The notes below the pieces were generated by a model. The model had not been told where the DNA came from and did not search any database. It was given only the letters and a program-made list of their open reading frames with translations. Below are positions 8,228 to 16,680 of a DNA stretch of 64,000 nucleotides, one piece after another. The stretch is from Actinobacteria bacterium HGW-Actinobacteria-4 (lineage in GTDB: Bacteria; Actinomycetota; Actinomycetes; Actinomycetales; Demequinaceae). How positions within the stretch are numbered: the stretch's first letter is position 1; each line of letters begins with the position of its first letter. The stretch is taken from NCBI GenBank assembly GCA_002841315.1, contig PHEW01000010.1:16263-80262 (forward strand), in the 5' to 3' direction. Position numbers and translations under genes: made by a program.

Positions 8228-10717
8228 ATGCAAAACGAAACTCTGGGCGCCCCCGCGCCCGCGAAGTCGCGCGCGCGCGCCGGCAAGTCTTCCCCTAAGC
8301 CAACCCCGGCATCGGCCGACCACGACAACCCCCTCGAGGTTCTCGCGGAACACCCGGACGCCGCCTCCACACCTGCGATCACCCCGCGCCCCCCGCGCCG
8401 TCGCCGCCGCCAGTGGGGTTCCGAGCGCCCGCGCCCGCCGCTGCCCGCCATCGAGAAGCCGGCCAGTACTGCGGCCACCTGGATGGGCGGTTTCGCGCTG
8501 GTCGCCACCGTGGTCGCGTTCGTCGCGTACCTCGCGTCCACCATCGTGTCGCAGTTGATTGACAACGGCGTTCACGACAGCACCTACGTGTGGCAGTCCC
8601 TTGGCTACGTGCTGGTCATGGGTGCGCTGATCTTCTCGACGTTCTCCTACCTCCTGGCGCGCCAAGGGTCGCTGTACCGCTCCCGCAGCCACGCCCGTAC
8701 CCCGCGCGCCGAGATCGACGCGTGGATGTCCGCCCACCAGCCCACGCTCACCGTGCTGGTACCCAGCTACGCCGAGGACCCGGGCGTGGTGCGTGGCACC
8801 TTGATGTCGGCAGCTCTCCAGGAGTACCCCGGCATGACTGTGGTGCTGCTGCTGGACGACAACCCCAACCCCACCGATCCCGACGCCATCGCTTCCCTGG
8901 CCGGCTGCCGTGACCTTCCCCACGAGCTCACCGAACTGTTCCGGGAGCCGTACGAGCGCTTTGCCGCAGAGTGCGCAACGTACCAGGCCGCCGCAGCCAA
9001 AGGCGGCCCCGGCACGCCCGACCAGGTGCGCACACTCGCGCTGGACTTTGTGTGGGCCGCCAACTGGTTGCGCGTGCAAGAGGCCGCCTACGTGCGCACC
9101 TCCAACGCCGACGACTTTTTGGCCGACGAGGTCCTAGGCGGCCTGGCCTCGGACTTCGAGGCAGTGTCCAAGGCGCTGTTCGCGTCACTCGACGAGGGCG
9201 CCGCGCTGCCTGCCGAGCGCCTGGTCCAGCTCTGCCGCCGCCTCATGTGGACGTTCGACGTCAAGGTCAGCTCCTTTGAGCGCAAGGCCTACGTCAACCT
9301 GCCGCACGACGCCAACAAGGCCATGAACCTCAACGCCTACATGGGGATCATGGGCCGCACGGTGCGTCGCATTGAAACCCGCGCCGGCGCGATGCTGCGC
9401 GACACCACCGACGCCGACGGCATCCATGTGCCGGACACCGACTACATCCTCACCCTGGACGCGGACTCCGTGCTGCTGCGCGAGTACTGCCTGCGCCTGG
9501 TGCACCACATGGAAATGCCCGGCAACGAACGCATTGGCGTGATCCAGACCCCGTACTCGTCCTTCCGCGGCGCCGCGACGCGCCTGGAGCGGATCGCCGC
9601 CGCGACCACCGACATCCAGCACATCCTTCACCAGGGCCTGAGCTATCACGACGCCACCTTCTGGGTGGGCGCCAACGCTGTGATCCGCAAGAAGGCGCTC
9701 AACGACATCGTCGAGATCTCGTATGTCCAGGGGCAGGAGGTCCGCCGCTACGTGCAGGACCACACCGTGATCGAGGACACCGAGTCCAGCATTGACCTCA
9801 TCGCCCACAACTGGTCGCTGTACAACTACCCCGAGCGGCTGAGTTATTCGGCGACGCCTCCGGACTTCGGTTCGCTCGCCGTGCAGCGCGCCCGCTGGGC
9901 CAACGGCGGCCTGCTGATCCTGCCCAAGTACCTGCGCTATCTGCGCGCGCGCCGCAAGGCCGGCAACCGCGTCAAGTGGACCTCGGTCGCGCTGCGCGTC
10001 AACTATATGGCGTCCATCAGCTGGGCGAGCGTGGGCCTGGTGATCCTGCTCGCGTTCCCGTTCAACGACACCCTGCTGAGCCCCATCATCGTGGCCGCAG
10101 CGCTGCCGTACTTCCTGGCGATGTCCCACGACTTCCACCGCCTGGGCTACAAGCGCACCGACGTCTTCCGCATCTATGCCTTCAACCTGATCCTGCTCGC
10201 GGTAAACCTGGGCGGCACACTCAAGTCGCTCCAGCAGGCCGCCGCGAAGTCCAAGATCGCCTTTGCCCGCACGCCCAAGGTCGCCAACCGCACCGCAGCC
10301 CCCGCGCTGTATGTGGTGGCCGCGTACGTGATCGCGATCTACTCGTTTGTCTCGCTCGCCTACGCCATTCGCATGGGCCACGTGGGCAACGCCATCTTTG
10401 CCGGGCTCAATGGCACGCTGACCACCTACGCCATTGGCGCGTTCATCGGCTTCCGCAACTCGATTGTGGACATGGTGTTGGGCGCTATCCACTGGGTGCA
10501 GGTGCCGCGCGCCGAACGTCCCGCGCACACCAAAGCCAAGCGCGCGGACGGCGACGCCGTCAACGCACAAACAGGCAATGGGCCGATGCTCGACTGGGCT
10601 TCCGTCCTTTACTACGGCCCGGAGCATGACGCCTCAGACGGCAAACCGCCACCGGTGGCCGCCACCCCCGCCGCTACCCCGCGCCGCGGTGACACCCGCG
10701 CGCACCACCGCAGCTAG
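8228..10717 (+). CDS. Processive membrane glycosyltransferase family 2
   Basis: An 829-residue protein likely to polymerise and export a sugar chain from nucleotide-sugar donors. A cytoplasmic basic/proline-rich N-terminus is followed by two membrane helices (about residues 80-105 and 125-145). The GT-A domain starts at LTVLVPSYAEDPG; it shows the metal-binding TLDADS near residue 408, the base region HTVIEDTE, and the acceptor-site QRARW near residue 552, the D,D,D,QxxRW pattern of cellulose, chitin and hyaluronan synthases. Several membrane helices follow. An insert of about 120 residues splits the first GT motif from DADS. A possible promoter (TTTTGA, 16 bases, TAATCT at 8115-8142) lies upstream. 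The GH18-type gene begins 12 bases downstream, so the pair probably forms one polysaccharide system. Confidence 0.85.
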   Translation: MQNETLGAPAPAKSRARAGKSSPKPTPASADHDNPLEVLAEHPDAASTPAITPRPPRRRRRQWGSERPRPPLPAIEKPASTAATWMGGFALVATVVAFVAYLASTIVSQLIDNGVHDSTYVWQSLGYVLVMGALIFSTFSYLLARQGSLYRSRSHARTPRAEIDAWMSAHQPTLTVLVPSYAEDPGVVRGTLMSAALQEYPGMTVVLLLDDNPNPTDPDAIASLAGCRDLPHELTELFREPYERFAAECATYQAAAAKGGPGTPDQVRTLALDFVWAANWLRVQEAAYVRTSNADDFLADEVLGGLASDFEAVSKALFASLDEGAALPAERLVQLCRRLMWTFDVKVSSFERKAYVNLPHDANKAMNLNAYMGIMGRTVRRIETRAGAMLRDTTDADGIHVPDTDYILTLDADSVLLREYCLRLVHHMEMPGNERIGVIQTPYSSFRGAATRLERIAAATTDIQHILHQGLSYHDATFWVGANAVIRKKALNDIVEISYVQGQEVRRYVQDHTVIEDTESSIDLIAHNWSLYNYPERLSYSATPPDFGSLAVQRARWANGGLLILPKYLRYLRARRKAGNRVKWTSVALRVNYMASISWASVGLVILLAFPFNDTLLSPIIVAAALPYFLAMSHDFHRLGYKRTDVFRIYAFNLILLAVNLGGTLKSLQQAAAKSKIAFARTPKVANRTAAPALYVVAAYVIAIYSFVSLAYAIRMGHVGNAIFAGLNGTLTTYAIGAFIGFRNSIVDMVLGAIHWVQVPRAERPAHTKAKRADGDAVNAQTGNGPMLDWASVLYYGPEHDASDGKPPPVAATPAATPRRGDTRAHHRS

Positions 10718-10729
10718 CAAGGAACACTG

Positions 10730-12307
10730 ATGCCTACACCCAAGCCCTCCCGCCCTGCCCGCCGTACCCGGGTGTCGATCACCCGCGTGTTGGTGCTGCT
10801 GCTGTGCGTGACCTCGTTCGGCTTCTTTGGTTACAAGGCAGCCGTGGTCGCTGCCGTCGCGCCGCCAACCCCGGGCCCCAGCCTGTTCAGCCCCTATGTG
10901 GACGTCACCGCGTGGCCCAGTTACGCGTTCGAAAGCCCTCGCGGCCCTGCGCAGATGGACGTGACTCTCGCGTTCATCGTGGCCGACCACGCGTCCTCCT
11001 GCACGCCCAGTTGGGGCGGCTACTACACGATGGACGCCGCAGGATCCGAGATCGAACTAGACCGCCGGGTGCGCCAACTGCGCGACCTGGGCGGAGAGGT
11101 GCGCGTGTCCTTTGGTGGCGCCGCGAACAGCGAACTCGCCACGGTATGCACCAACCAGAACCGCCTGCTGGACGCCTACCGCTCCGTGGTGGACCGCTAC
11201 GAGGTCACCACCATCGACCTCGACATCGAAGGTTCCGCGCTGAGCGACGAGGCCGCCAACGTGAGGCGTGCAGCCGCGATTGCCACACTCCAGGAGGAGG
11301 CCGCCCAGGACGGCCGCACCCTGGACGTGTGGCTCACCGTGCCCGTGGGCCCGCACGGCCTGACGGCCGAGGGCGAACGGCTCGTGACGCAGACCCTGGA
11401 CGCCGGCGTGGACATCACCGGCATCAACGGCATGACCATGGTGTTCAACCTGGTCACCACCGTGGCTGCTCCGCAGTCGGACACCATTGTGGCGTCCGCG
11501 CTTGCGATGCACACCCAGGTGATGCGCCTGTTCGAACAGGCCGGGCAGCCGCTCAGCGAACGTGACGCCTGGACCAAGGTTGGGATAACCGTGATGATCG
11601 GCCAGAACGACATCCAGACCGAACGCTTTACGATGGCCGACGCCGAGGTGGTGAACCAGTTTGCACGCGATCACGGCGTGGGGCTGCTGTCCATGTGGTC
11701 GCTCAACCGCGACAAAACCTGCACCGCTCCCCTGCCCACGGTGATCACCGTGGTTCAAGACAACTGCAGTGGCATCGACCAAGAGGGCACAAGCTTCGCA
11801 GAGGTTCTCTCGAAAGACCTCCCGGACCGCATCGTCTCCGGCAAGCCGGGAGACGCCGGTGACGCGACCCCTACGCCGGTGCCCACGGCATCGGCCGCTG
11901 CTCCCCTTGCCCCTGCAGACATCGTGGACGATCCCGCGAAGAGCCCGTACCCCATCTGGGAGGCGCTGGGCACCTACCCGGCGGGCACCAAGATCGTGTG
12001 GCGCAAGAACGTGTACGAGGCGAAGTACTGGACCAGCGGCTTCGCGCCGGACACCCCAGTGGCGGACCCCTATGACACGCCGTGGACCCTGCTAGGGCCG
12101 GTGCTGCCGGGCGACAAGCCCGCGCCGCTGCCCACGCTGCCTGCGGGCACGTACCCCGAGTGGGACGCCAAGGAGATCTACCTCACCGGCGACCGCGTGC
12201 TCCTGGACCAGGTGCCCTACGAGGCCAAGTGGTGGACCCAGAACCAGAAGCCTGGCGTGGCCATTGAGGGCGGCTCGCCGTGGGTGCTGATACTGCCTGC
12301 TGGTTGA
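10730..12307 (+). CDS. Exported GH18-type (chitinase-like) protein with two chitin-binding modules
   Basis: A 525-residue protein with a basic N-terminus and one hydrophobic helix (about residues 18-48), acting as signal or membrane anchor. The GH18 barrel follows; its catalytic strand reads TTIDLDIEG near residues 161-169, giving the DxDxE triad that ends in the proton-donor glutamate. After a Pro/Thr/Ala linker come two carbohydrate-binding modules of the ChtBD3 (CBM5/12) type near residues 406-455 and 474-525, each with the YEAKYWT/YEAKWWT motif. It is 12 bases behind the GT2 synthase with an AAGGA ribosome site. It could trim or release the polymer made by that synthase, or degrade environmental chitin; the tight pairing favours the former. 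Confidence 0.82.
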   Translation: MPTPKPSRPARRTRVSITRVLVLLLCVTSFGFFGYKAAVVAAVAPPTPGPSLFSPYVDVTAWPSYAFESPRGPAQMDVTLAFIVADHASSCTPSWGGYYTMDAAGSEIELDRRVRQLRDLGGEVRVSFGGAANSELATVCTNQNRLLDAYRSVVDRYEVTTIDLDIEGSALSDEAANVRRAAAIATLQEEAAQDGRTLDVWLTVPVGPHGLTAEGERLVTQTLDAGVDITGINGMTMVFNLVTTVAAPQSDTIVASALAMHTQVMRLFEQAGQPLSERDAWTKVGITVMIGQNDIQTERFTMADAEVVNQFARDHGVGLLSMWSLNRDKTCTAPLPTVITVVQDNCSGIDQEGTSFAEVLSKDLPDRIVSGKPGDAGDATPTPVPTASAAAPLAPADIVDDPAKSPYPIWEALGTYPAGTKIVWRKNVYEAKYWTSGFAPDTPVADPYDTPWTLLGPVLPGDKPAPLPTLPAGTYPEWDAKEIYLTGDRVLLDQVPYEAKWWTQNQKPGVAIEGGSPWVLILPAG

Positions 12308-12356
12308 CCCTGTCCCGGGCGCGGCGCCCAAGGCGTACCTCACTGCGCCACCCGAG

Positions 12357-12423
12357 CGCGCCCCACTGGTCGGATTTTGCACGCTCTTGGACGCCCAAAA
12401 ATCCTGCTGGTCAGATTTGCACC
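12357..12423 (+). repeat. Dispersed intergenic repeat, family 2, copy 1
   Basis: About 67 bases from CGCGCCCCACTGGTC to GGTCAGATTTGCACC, matching 16586-16651 with about 80 percent identity by eye over the same length. Within the copy, the element GGTCNGATTTTGCAC-like occurs twice as a direct repeat about 45 bases apart. It lies between the GH18 gene and a convergent membrane gene. No coding potential is apparent. Confidence 0.7.
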
Positions 12424-12445
12424 GCTCGCGATCAACACCAAGGGC

Positions 12446-12946
12446 TCAGCCGCGGAGCCAACCGCGCAACCTGCGAAAGCGGCTCAACACGAGCCCTCCG
12501 CCACGCGGGAACGAGCCCGGCACGAGCCACGCCACCAAGAAGCCTGCCACCATCCATGGTGCGTAGGTTCCCGCGAGCACGATGGCGAACGCGCTCGGCG
12601 CTTCTTCGGCAGGCCCGCGTGAGAAGGCGACCACCGCCACCATGAGCACCACCAGAAACGTCCACACGCCGCCCGCCACGTGCACCAAGGCGACCACCGT
12701 CGCGCCCCAACGGCTGAGGTAGTGATCGAGCACCCCGCCCAAGGGCACGAGCCACATCACAGGGACCGCGAGAAACACGAGGACCACGCCCCTATAGTCC
12801 TGCCAGTCGGGGCCCGTGCCGCCCGAGCCCACGATCTGTACCACCGCGATCCCGCCAAGCGCCCAGACCATGGTGAACGTGAGCGCCACCAGCCCGCGCA
12901 GGGCCGTCACGCTCCAGCGCCGGCGCCACACTTGCTCGCTATCCAT
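12446..12946 (-). CDS. Four-helix membrane protein of unknown function
   Basis: A 166-residue protein with about four membrane helices (around residues 15-37, 52-72, 84-110 and 122-145) and a short basic C-terminus with FRRLRGWLRG. I recognise no catalytic or binding motif. The ATG at 12946 is preceded by GGAGG immediately upstream and by TAGCGT seven bases before the start, so it could be read from a very short leader. It is convergent with the GH18 gene and divergent from the toxin-antitoxin pair. A role in the membrane is certain only in the sense of topology. Confidence 0.65.
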   Translation of the reverse strand: MDSEQVWRRRWSVTALRGLVALTFTMVWALGGIAVVQIVGSGGTGPDWQDYRGVVLVFLAVPVMWLVPLGGVLDHYLSRWGATVVALVHVAGGVWTFLVVLMVAVVAFSRGPAEEAPSAFAIVLAGTYAPWMVAGFLVAWLVPGSFPRGGGLVLSRFRRLRGWLRG

Positions 12947-13068
12947 ACCTCCGACGCTAACTCCGCACCGGGTTCGCGCCTTTGCACACTTTCGCGAAGA
13001 CGTTCAAACGAGCCGACGCCACAACCAGCGCGTCCGGGGCGTTCTGCACCACCTGCACCACTTGGTGC

Positions 13069-13074
13069 TAATCT
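13069..13074 (+). promoter_or_regulatory. Leaderless -10 box of the mntA-hepT operon
   Basis: TAATCT sits exactly six bases before the ATG at 13081 and no ribosome-binding site is present, matching the leaderless pattern found at many genes in this window. Because the product has a DNA-binding ribbon-helix-helix domain, autoregulation at this site is plausible. The flanking CACCACCTGCACCACTTGGTG contains short dyads that could be the operator. Confidence 0.45.
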
Positions 13075-13080
13075 CAGAGT

Positions 13081-13515
13081 ATGCGCCGTGCGACTATCAC
13101 CGTGCCCGATGAACTCGCCCACGCCCTAGACGACTTCATCGCAGCCCAACCAGCCCGGCCATCGTTGACGTCGGTGTTGGAGGCCGCGCTCGAGGCGTAT
13201 TTGACCCAGGCACCCACCGGATGTACGGGGCGTCTCGCGCACGTGGCCCGCGCCAGGCCGCGACTGGTGCAAGCAGCGCGCGATCACGGGGCCACACGCA
13301 TTGGCGTGTTCGGCTCGGTTGCCGAAGGGACGGACGGAACTGACTCGGACGTCGACCTCTGGGTGGAAACCTCCCCCGGAGCCACGCTCTTTGACTTGGC
13401 CGCGATGCGCGCTGAACTGGAAGCCGTCCTTGGCGACCGCGTGGACCTGGTGACTTTGGGCGGGCTCGACGCAGCGGCCCGTGAGGAACTCATCGCGCGA
13501 TCGTTCGTGTTGTGA
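13081..13515 (+). CDS. mntA: MntA-type nucleotidyltransferase antitoxin with N-terminal ribbon-helix-helix domain
   Basis: A 144-residue protein. Residues 1-42 (RRATITVPDELAHALDDFI...) look like a ribbon-helix-helix DNA-binding domain. Residues 50-144 form a minimal nucleotidyltransferase with GSVAEGTDGTDSDVDL, fitting the GS-x10-DxD motif of MntA antitoxins, which AMPylate a tyrosine of the HepT toxin and so silence it. The ordinary MntA lacks the extra DNA-binding domain, so this copy may combine toxin modification and operon autoregulation in one chain. The HepT gene follows after seven bases. Start at ATG 13081 is supported by the six-base spaced -10 box. Confidence 0.85.
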   Translation: MRRATITVPDELAHALDDFIAAQPARPSLTSVLEAALEAYLTQAPTGCTGRLAHVARARPRLVQAARDHGATRIGVFGSVAEGTDGTDSDVDLWVETSPGATLFDLAAMRAELEAVLGDRVDLVTLGGLDAAAREELIARSFVL

Positions 13516-13522
13516 GCACACC

Positions 13523-13867
13523 ATGAGCAGCCACGCCCTGGAACGCCGCGATGCCGCGCGCCTCACTCACATCGTGGGCGCGTGTGAGCGCATCGAGCAC
13601 TATTGCTCCACGGGCCGATCCTCGCTTGACGACCACCGCACCTACGACGCAGTCCTGCACTGTTTGACCGTCATCGGCGAGGCCCTGGGCGCGCTCAGCG
13701 ATGACGCCTACGCGCGCCTGGGCTCGGTCCCCGCGAATATCCCCAAGGCCCAGCGGAACCTCATTGTTCACGAGTACTGGCGCGTCGACCCCGAAATCAT
13801 CTGGGCAACTGTTGAACGGGCGATCCCCGCCCTGCGGGTTGACGCCACCGCCGCGCTCGGGACCTAG
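13523..13867 (+). CDS. hepT: HepT-type HEPN ribonuclease toxin
   Basis: A 114-residue helical protein of the HEPN fold. The active-site motif reads RNLIVHEY near residues 81-88, an exact R-x4-H-x-Y: the arginine and histidine form the RNase centre and the tyrosine is the residue AMPylated by MntA. The N-terminus (RLTHIVGACERIEHY) is the usual first HEPN helix and the LHCLTVIGEALGAL helix is also typical. The ATG at 13523 was chosen because the family begins there; the upstream 14 codons of the open frame overlap mntA. It is expected to cleave RNA (reported substrates include tRNA 3' ends) when antitoxin is lost. Confidence 0.87.
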   Translation: MSSHALERRDAARLTHIVGACERIEHYCSTGRSSLDDHRTYDAVLHCLTVIGEALGALSDDAYARLGSVPANIPKAQRNLIVHEYWRVDPEIIWATVERAIPALRVDATAALGT

Positions 13868-13908
13868 TTCGCTCTCGCTTGTCGGCCGCGCGTGACACAC
13901 TTGTACCC

Positions 13909-16509
13909 ATGCCTGGAAAGAATCTGACCCGCGCCGAGGCCGAAGCCCGCGCCACCACAGTCCGCACTAAGTCCTATGTAGTAGACCTGGACTTGACCAC
14001 CGGCGATGACACCTTCCGCTCCACCTCCACCGTGCACTTTGACGCCACGGAGAAGGAGTCCACGTTCATTGATCTGATCGCGCCCAAGGTGCTCAGCATC
14101 ACCCTCAACGGCGTCACCCTGGACCCCGATAGCTACTTCAAGGACAGTCGCATCGAGCTGCCCGGCCTGGCCGCGAGCAACGAGCTCACGGTGGTCGCCG
14201 AGTGCGAGTACATGAACACCGGCGAAGGCCTGCACCGCTTTGTGGACCCCGAAGACGGCGAGGTCTACCTCTACTCGCAGTTCGAGGTGGCCGACACCCG
14301 CCGCGTGTTCGCCGTGTTCGAACAGCCCGACCTCAAAGCCACCTTCCAGTTCTCCGTCACCGCGCCCGAGCACTGGCACGTGGTCAGCAACTCCCCCACC
14401 CCGGAACCCACACCCGTAGCCGATGCCACGGTCACCATCGCGGACACCTCCCGTGGCGTAGCGCGTTGGGAGTTTGCGCCGACGACGGTGCTGCCGTGCT
14501 ACGTGACCGCCGTGGTGGCCGGACCCTTCCACATGGTGGAGGGCTCGATCCTGAGCCGCAAGGGCCGCATCAGTGCGAACGTGTACTGCCGCAAGGGACT
14601 CGCGCAGTACCTGGACGCTGACGTGATCCTGGACGACACCCAGAAGGGCTTCGACTTCTACGAAGAGCTCTTCGAGATGGACTACCCGTTCGAGAAGTAC
14701 GACCAACTCTTTGTGCCCGAGTTCAACGCCGGCGCCATGGAGAACGCAGGCTGCGTGACGTTCCTCGAGGAGTACGTGTTCCGCTCCAAGGTGGCGCAGG
14801 CGCGCATTGAACGCCGCACCGTCACCGTGCTGCACGAGCTTGCCCACATGTGGTTTGGGGACCTGGTCACCATGAAGTGGTGGAACGACCTCTGGCTCAA
14901 CGAGTCCTTCGCGGAGTACGTGTCCACGCTGGCCACCGCCGAGCGCACCCAGTACACCAACGCCTGGGTGACCTTCAACTCGCTCGAGAAGTCCTGGGCC
15001 TACCGCCAGGACCAGCTGCCCTCGACGCACCCCATCATGGCCAACATCCGCGACCTCGAAGACGTCGAGGTCAACTTTGACGGCATTACCTACGCCAAGG
15101 GCGCATCCGTGCTCAAGCAGCTGGTCGCGTGGGTGGGCCAGGAACAGTTCTTCAAGGGCGTGGCCGAGTACTTCCGCAAGCACCACCACGCCAACACCAC
15201 GCTCAGCGACCTCATGGTGGAACTCGAGAAGACCTCGGGCCGTGACCTGAGCGCCTGGACCGACGTGTGGCTCGAGAAGGCCGGCGTCACCACGCTGCGC
15301 CCCATCATCGAAACCGACACTCACGACGACATCGCCGTGTTCGCGATCGCGCAAGAAGTGCCCGAGGAGTGGCCCACGCAGCGCCCGCACCGGATCGGCA
15401 TTGGCGCCTATGACCTCAAGACCGCTGCCGACGGCAAGACCGTGCTCAAGCGTGTCGAGTACGTCGAGACCGATATCGATGGCCCGCGCACCGAGATCCC
15501 CGAGTTTGTGGGCAAGCACCGTCCCGCACTCATCCTGGTCAACGACAACGACCTCGCATACGCGAAAGTGCGGCTCGACGAGGTCTCGCTCGCGACCGCG
15601 GTGGACCACCTAGCGGAGTTCGAGGACTCCCTGCCGCGCTCCATGGTGTGGGCCGCGGCCTGGGACATGACGCGCGACGCCGAGATGCCCGCGCGCCAGT
15701 TCGTGGACCTCGTGCTCAAGAACATCGGGAGCGAGGACGAGTCCACTCTGGTGCTCATGCTGCTGCGTCAACTGTCCACGTCCGTGGACCTCTACGTGGC
15801 GCCGGACGAGTCCGACGCTGTCTCCAACCGGGTGGCCGATGCTCTGTGGCAACTCACGCTGGACGCCGAGGCCGGTAGCGACAACCAGCTCCAGTTCCTG
15901 CGCGCATTCGCAAACTTCGCGAGCGAGGCACCGCACCTCGAGACCCTCGAAGCGCTGCTGGATGACAAGCTCCACCTTGAGGGCCTAGCCATCGACACCG
16001 ACCTCGCATGGGACTTGTTGGTGGCACTGTCTGCGGGCGGTCGAGTCAGCGAGGTTGCGATCGAACTCCAGTTGACCAAGGACGCCACGGCCTCCGGGCA
16101 GCGCCGCGCGGCCCACGCCCGCGCGGCCATCCCCACTGCGGACGCCAAACGCGCCGCCTGGGATGCGCTCATCAATCCGGAGCCGGGCAAGGACCTGCCG
16201 AACGCGATCATGTTCGAGGCAATCGCTGGCTTCAACCGCGTCCACGACACCGCGCTGCTCGAGCCCTACGCCGACGAGTACTTCGCGATGCTGCGCCGCA
16301 CCTACACGGACCGGACCAACGAGACCGCCCAGAACCTGATCGAAGGCCTCTACCCGGTGCAACTCGCCGGGCGCGTGGATGACCTGCAGGCCAAGGCGGA
16401 CGCGTGGCTCGCGGCGAATGGGGACGCGCACGATGCCCTCAAGCGCATGGTGATCGAGGGCCGCGACGGCGTGAGGCGTGCTCTGGAAGCGCAGGCAGCG
16501 GACCAGTAA
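13909..16509 (+). CDS. pepN: Aminopeptidase N (M1 family zinc metallopeptidase)
   Basis: An 866-residue cytosolic enzyme that removes N-terminal amino acids from peptides. The exopeptidase motif GAMENAG is near residue 275, and the zinc site HELAH near residues 309-313 is followed by the glutamate in LNESFAEY about 18 residues later, the HExxH-x18-E pattern of gluzincins. Length and the C-terminal ERAP1-like helical domain agree with actinobacterial PepN. The ATG at 13909 begins MPGKNLTRAEAEAR, a typical N-terminus; the frame opens ten codons earlier but without support. It starts 41 bases after hepT and is likely an independent housekeeping gene. No signal peptide is present. Confidence 0.95.
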   Translation: MPGKNLTRAEAEARATTVRTKSYVVDLDLTTGDDTFRSTSTVHFDATEKESTFIDLIAPKVLSITLNGVTLDPDSYFKDSRIELPGLAASNELTVVAECEYMNTGEGLHRFVDPEDGEVYLYSQFEVADTRRVFAVFEQPDLKATFQFSVTAPEHWHVVSNSPTPEPTPVADATVTIADTSRGVARWEFAPTTVLPCYVTAVVAGPFHMVEGSILSRKGRISANVYCRKGLAQYLDADVILDDTQKGFDFYEELFEMDYPFEKYDQLFVPEFNAGAMENAGCVTFLEEYVFRSKVAQARIERRTVTVLHELAHMWFGDLVTMKWWNDLWLNESFAEYVSTLATAERTQYTNAWVTFNSLEKSWAYRQDQLPSTHPIMANIRDLEDVEVNFDGITYAKGASVLKQLVAWVGQEQFFKGVAEYFRKHHHANTTLSDLMVELEKTSGRDLSAWTDVWLEKAGVTTLRPIIETDTHDDIAVFAIAQEVPEEWPTQRPHRIGIGAYDLKTAADGKTVLKRVEYVETDIDGPRTEIPEFVGKHRPALILVNDNDLAYAKVRLDEVSLATAVDHLAEFEDSLPRSMVWAAAWDMTRDAEMPARQFVDLVLKNIGSEDESTLVLMLLRQLSTSVDLYVAPDESDAVSNRVADALWQLTLDAEAGSDNQLQFLRAFANFASEAPHLETLEALLDDKLHLEGLAIDTDLAWDLLVALSAGGRVSEVAIELQLTKDATASGQRRAAHARAAIPTADAKRAAWDALINPEPGKDLPNAIMFEAIAGFNRVHDTALLEPYADEYFAMLRRTYTDRTNETAQNLIEGLYPVQLAGRVDDLQAKADAWLAANGDAHDALKRMVIEGRDGVRRALEAQAADQ

Positions 16510-16511
16510 CC

Positions 16512-16590
16512 CCCACCGGCGCGCGCTAGAACCCCCACCCGCGCGCGCTAGAACCGCTACCCGCGCGCGCTAGAACCGCTACCCGCGCGC
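16512..16590 (+). repeat. 22-base tandem repeat
   Basis: The unit CCCGCGCGCGCTAGAACCGC plus TA recurs about 3.5 times between the pepN stop and the dispersed repeat that follows. Copies are near-identical; the first ones carry CCCCCA in place of CCGCTA. Each unit contains a GCGCGC core. It lies between two convergent genes and has no coding potential. Confidence 0.8.
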
Positions 16591-16651
16591 CCCACTGGTC
16601 AGTTTTGGCACGGTTCTGGACGTCTCGAAATCCTGCAGGTCAGATTTGCCT
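16586..16651 (+). repeat. Dispersed intergenic repeat, family 2, copy 2
   Basis: The partner of the copy at 12357-12423, sharing the flanks CGCGCCCCACTGGTC and AGGTCAGATTTGC at equal spacing. It directly abuts the 22-base tandem repeat and ends just before the collagen-like gene stop. Confidence 0.7.
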
Positions 16652-16680
16652 CACACCAGGCGCTTGCCCCGCGCGCCCCG

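Noticed and set aside
8141..10627. Long open frames on the minus strand (312 and 480 codons) opposite the GT2 gene
   Set aside because: Histidine/valine/arginine-rich translations without domains; they mirror the GC-rich third positions of the real gene.
13864..15609. 581-codon minus-strand open frame opposite pepN
   Set aside because: Composition is low-complexity Val/His/Gly/Leu and pepN on the plus strand has all catalytic motifs.
16512..16651. CRISPR array
   Set aside because: The repeat is contiguous 22-base tandem DNA without spacers and no cas gene is nearby.
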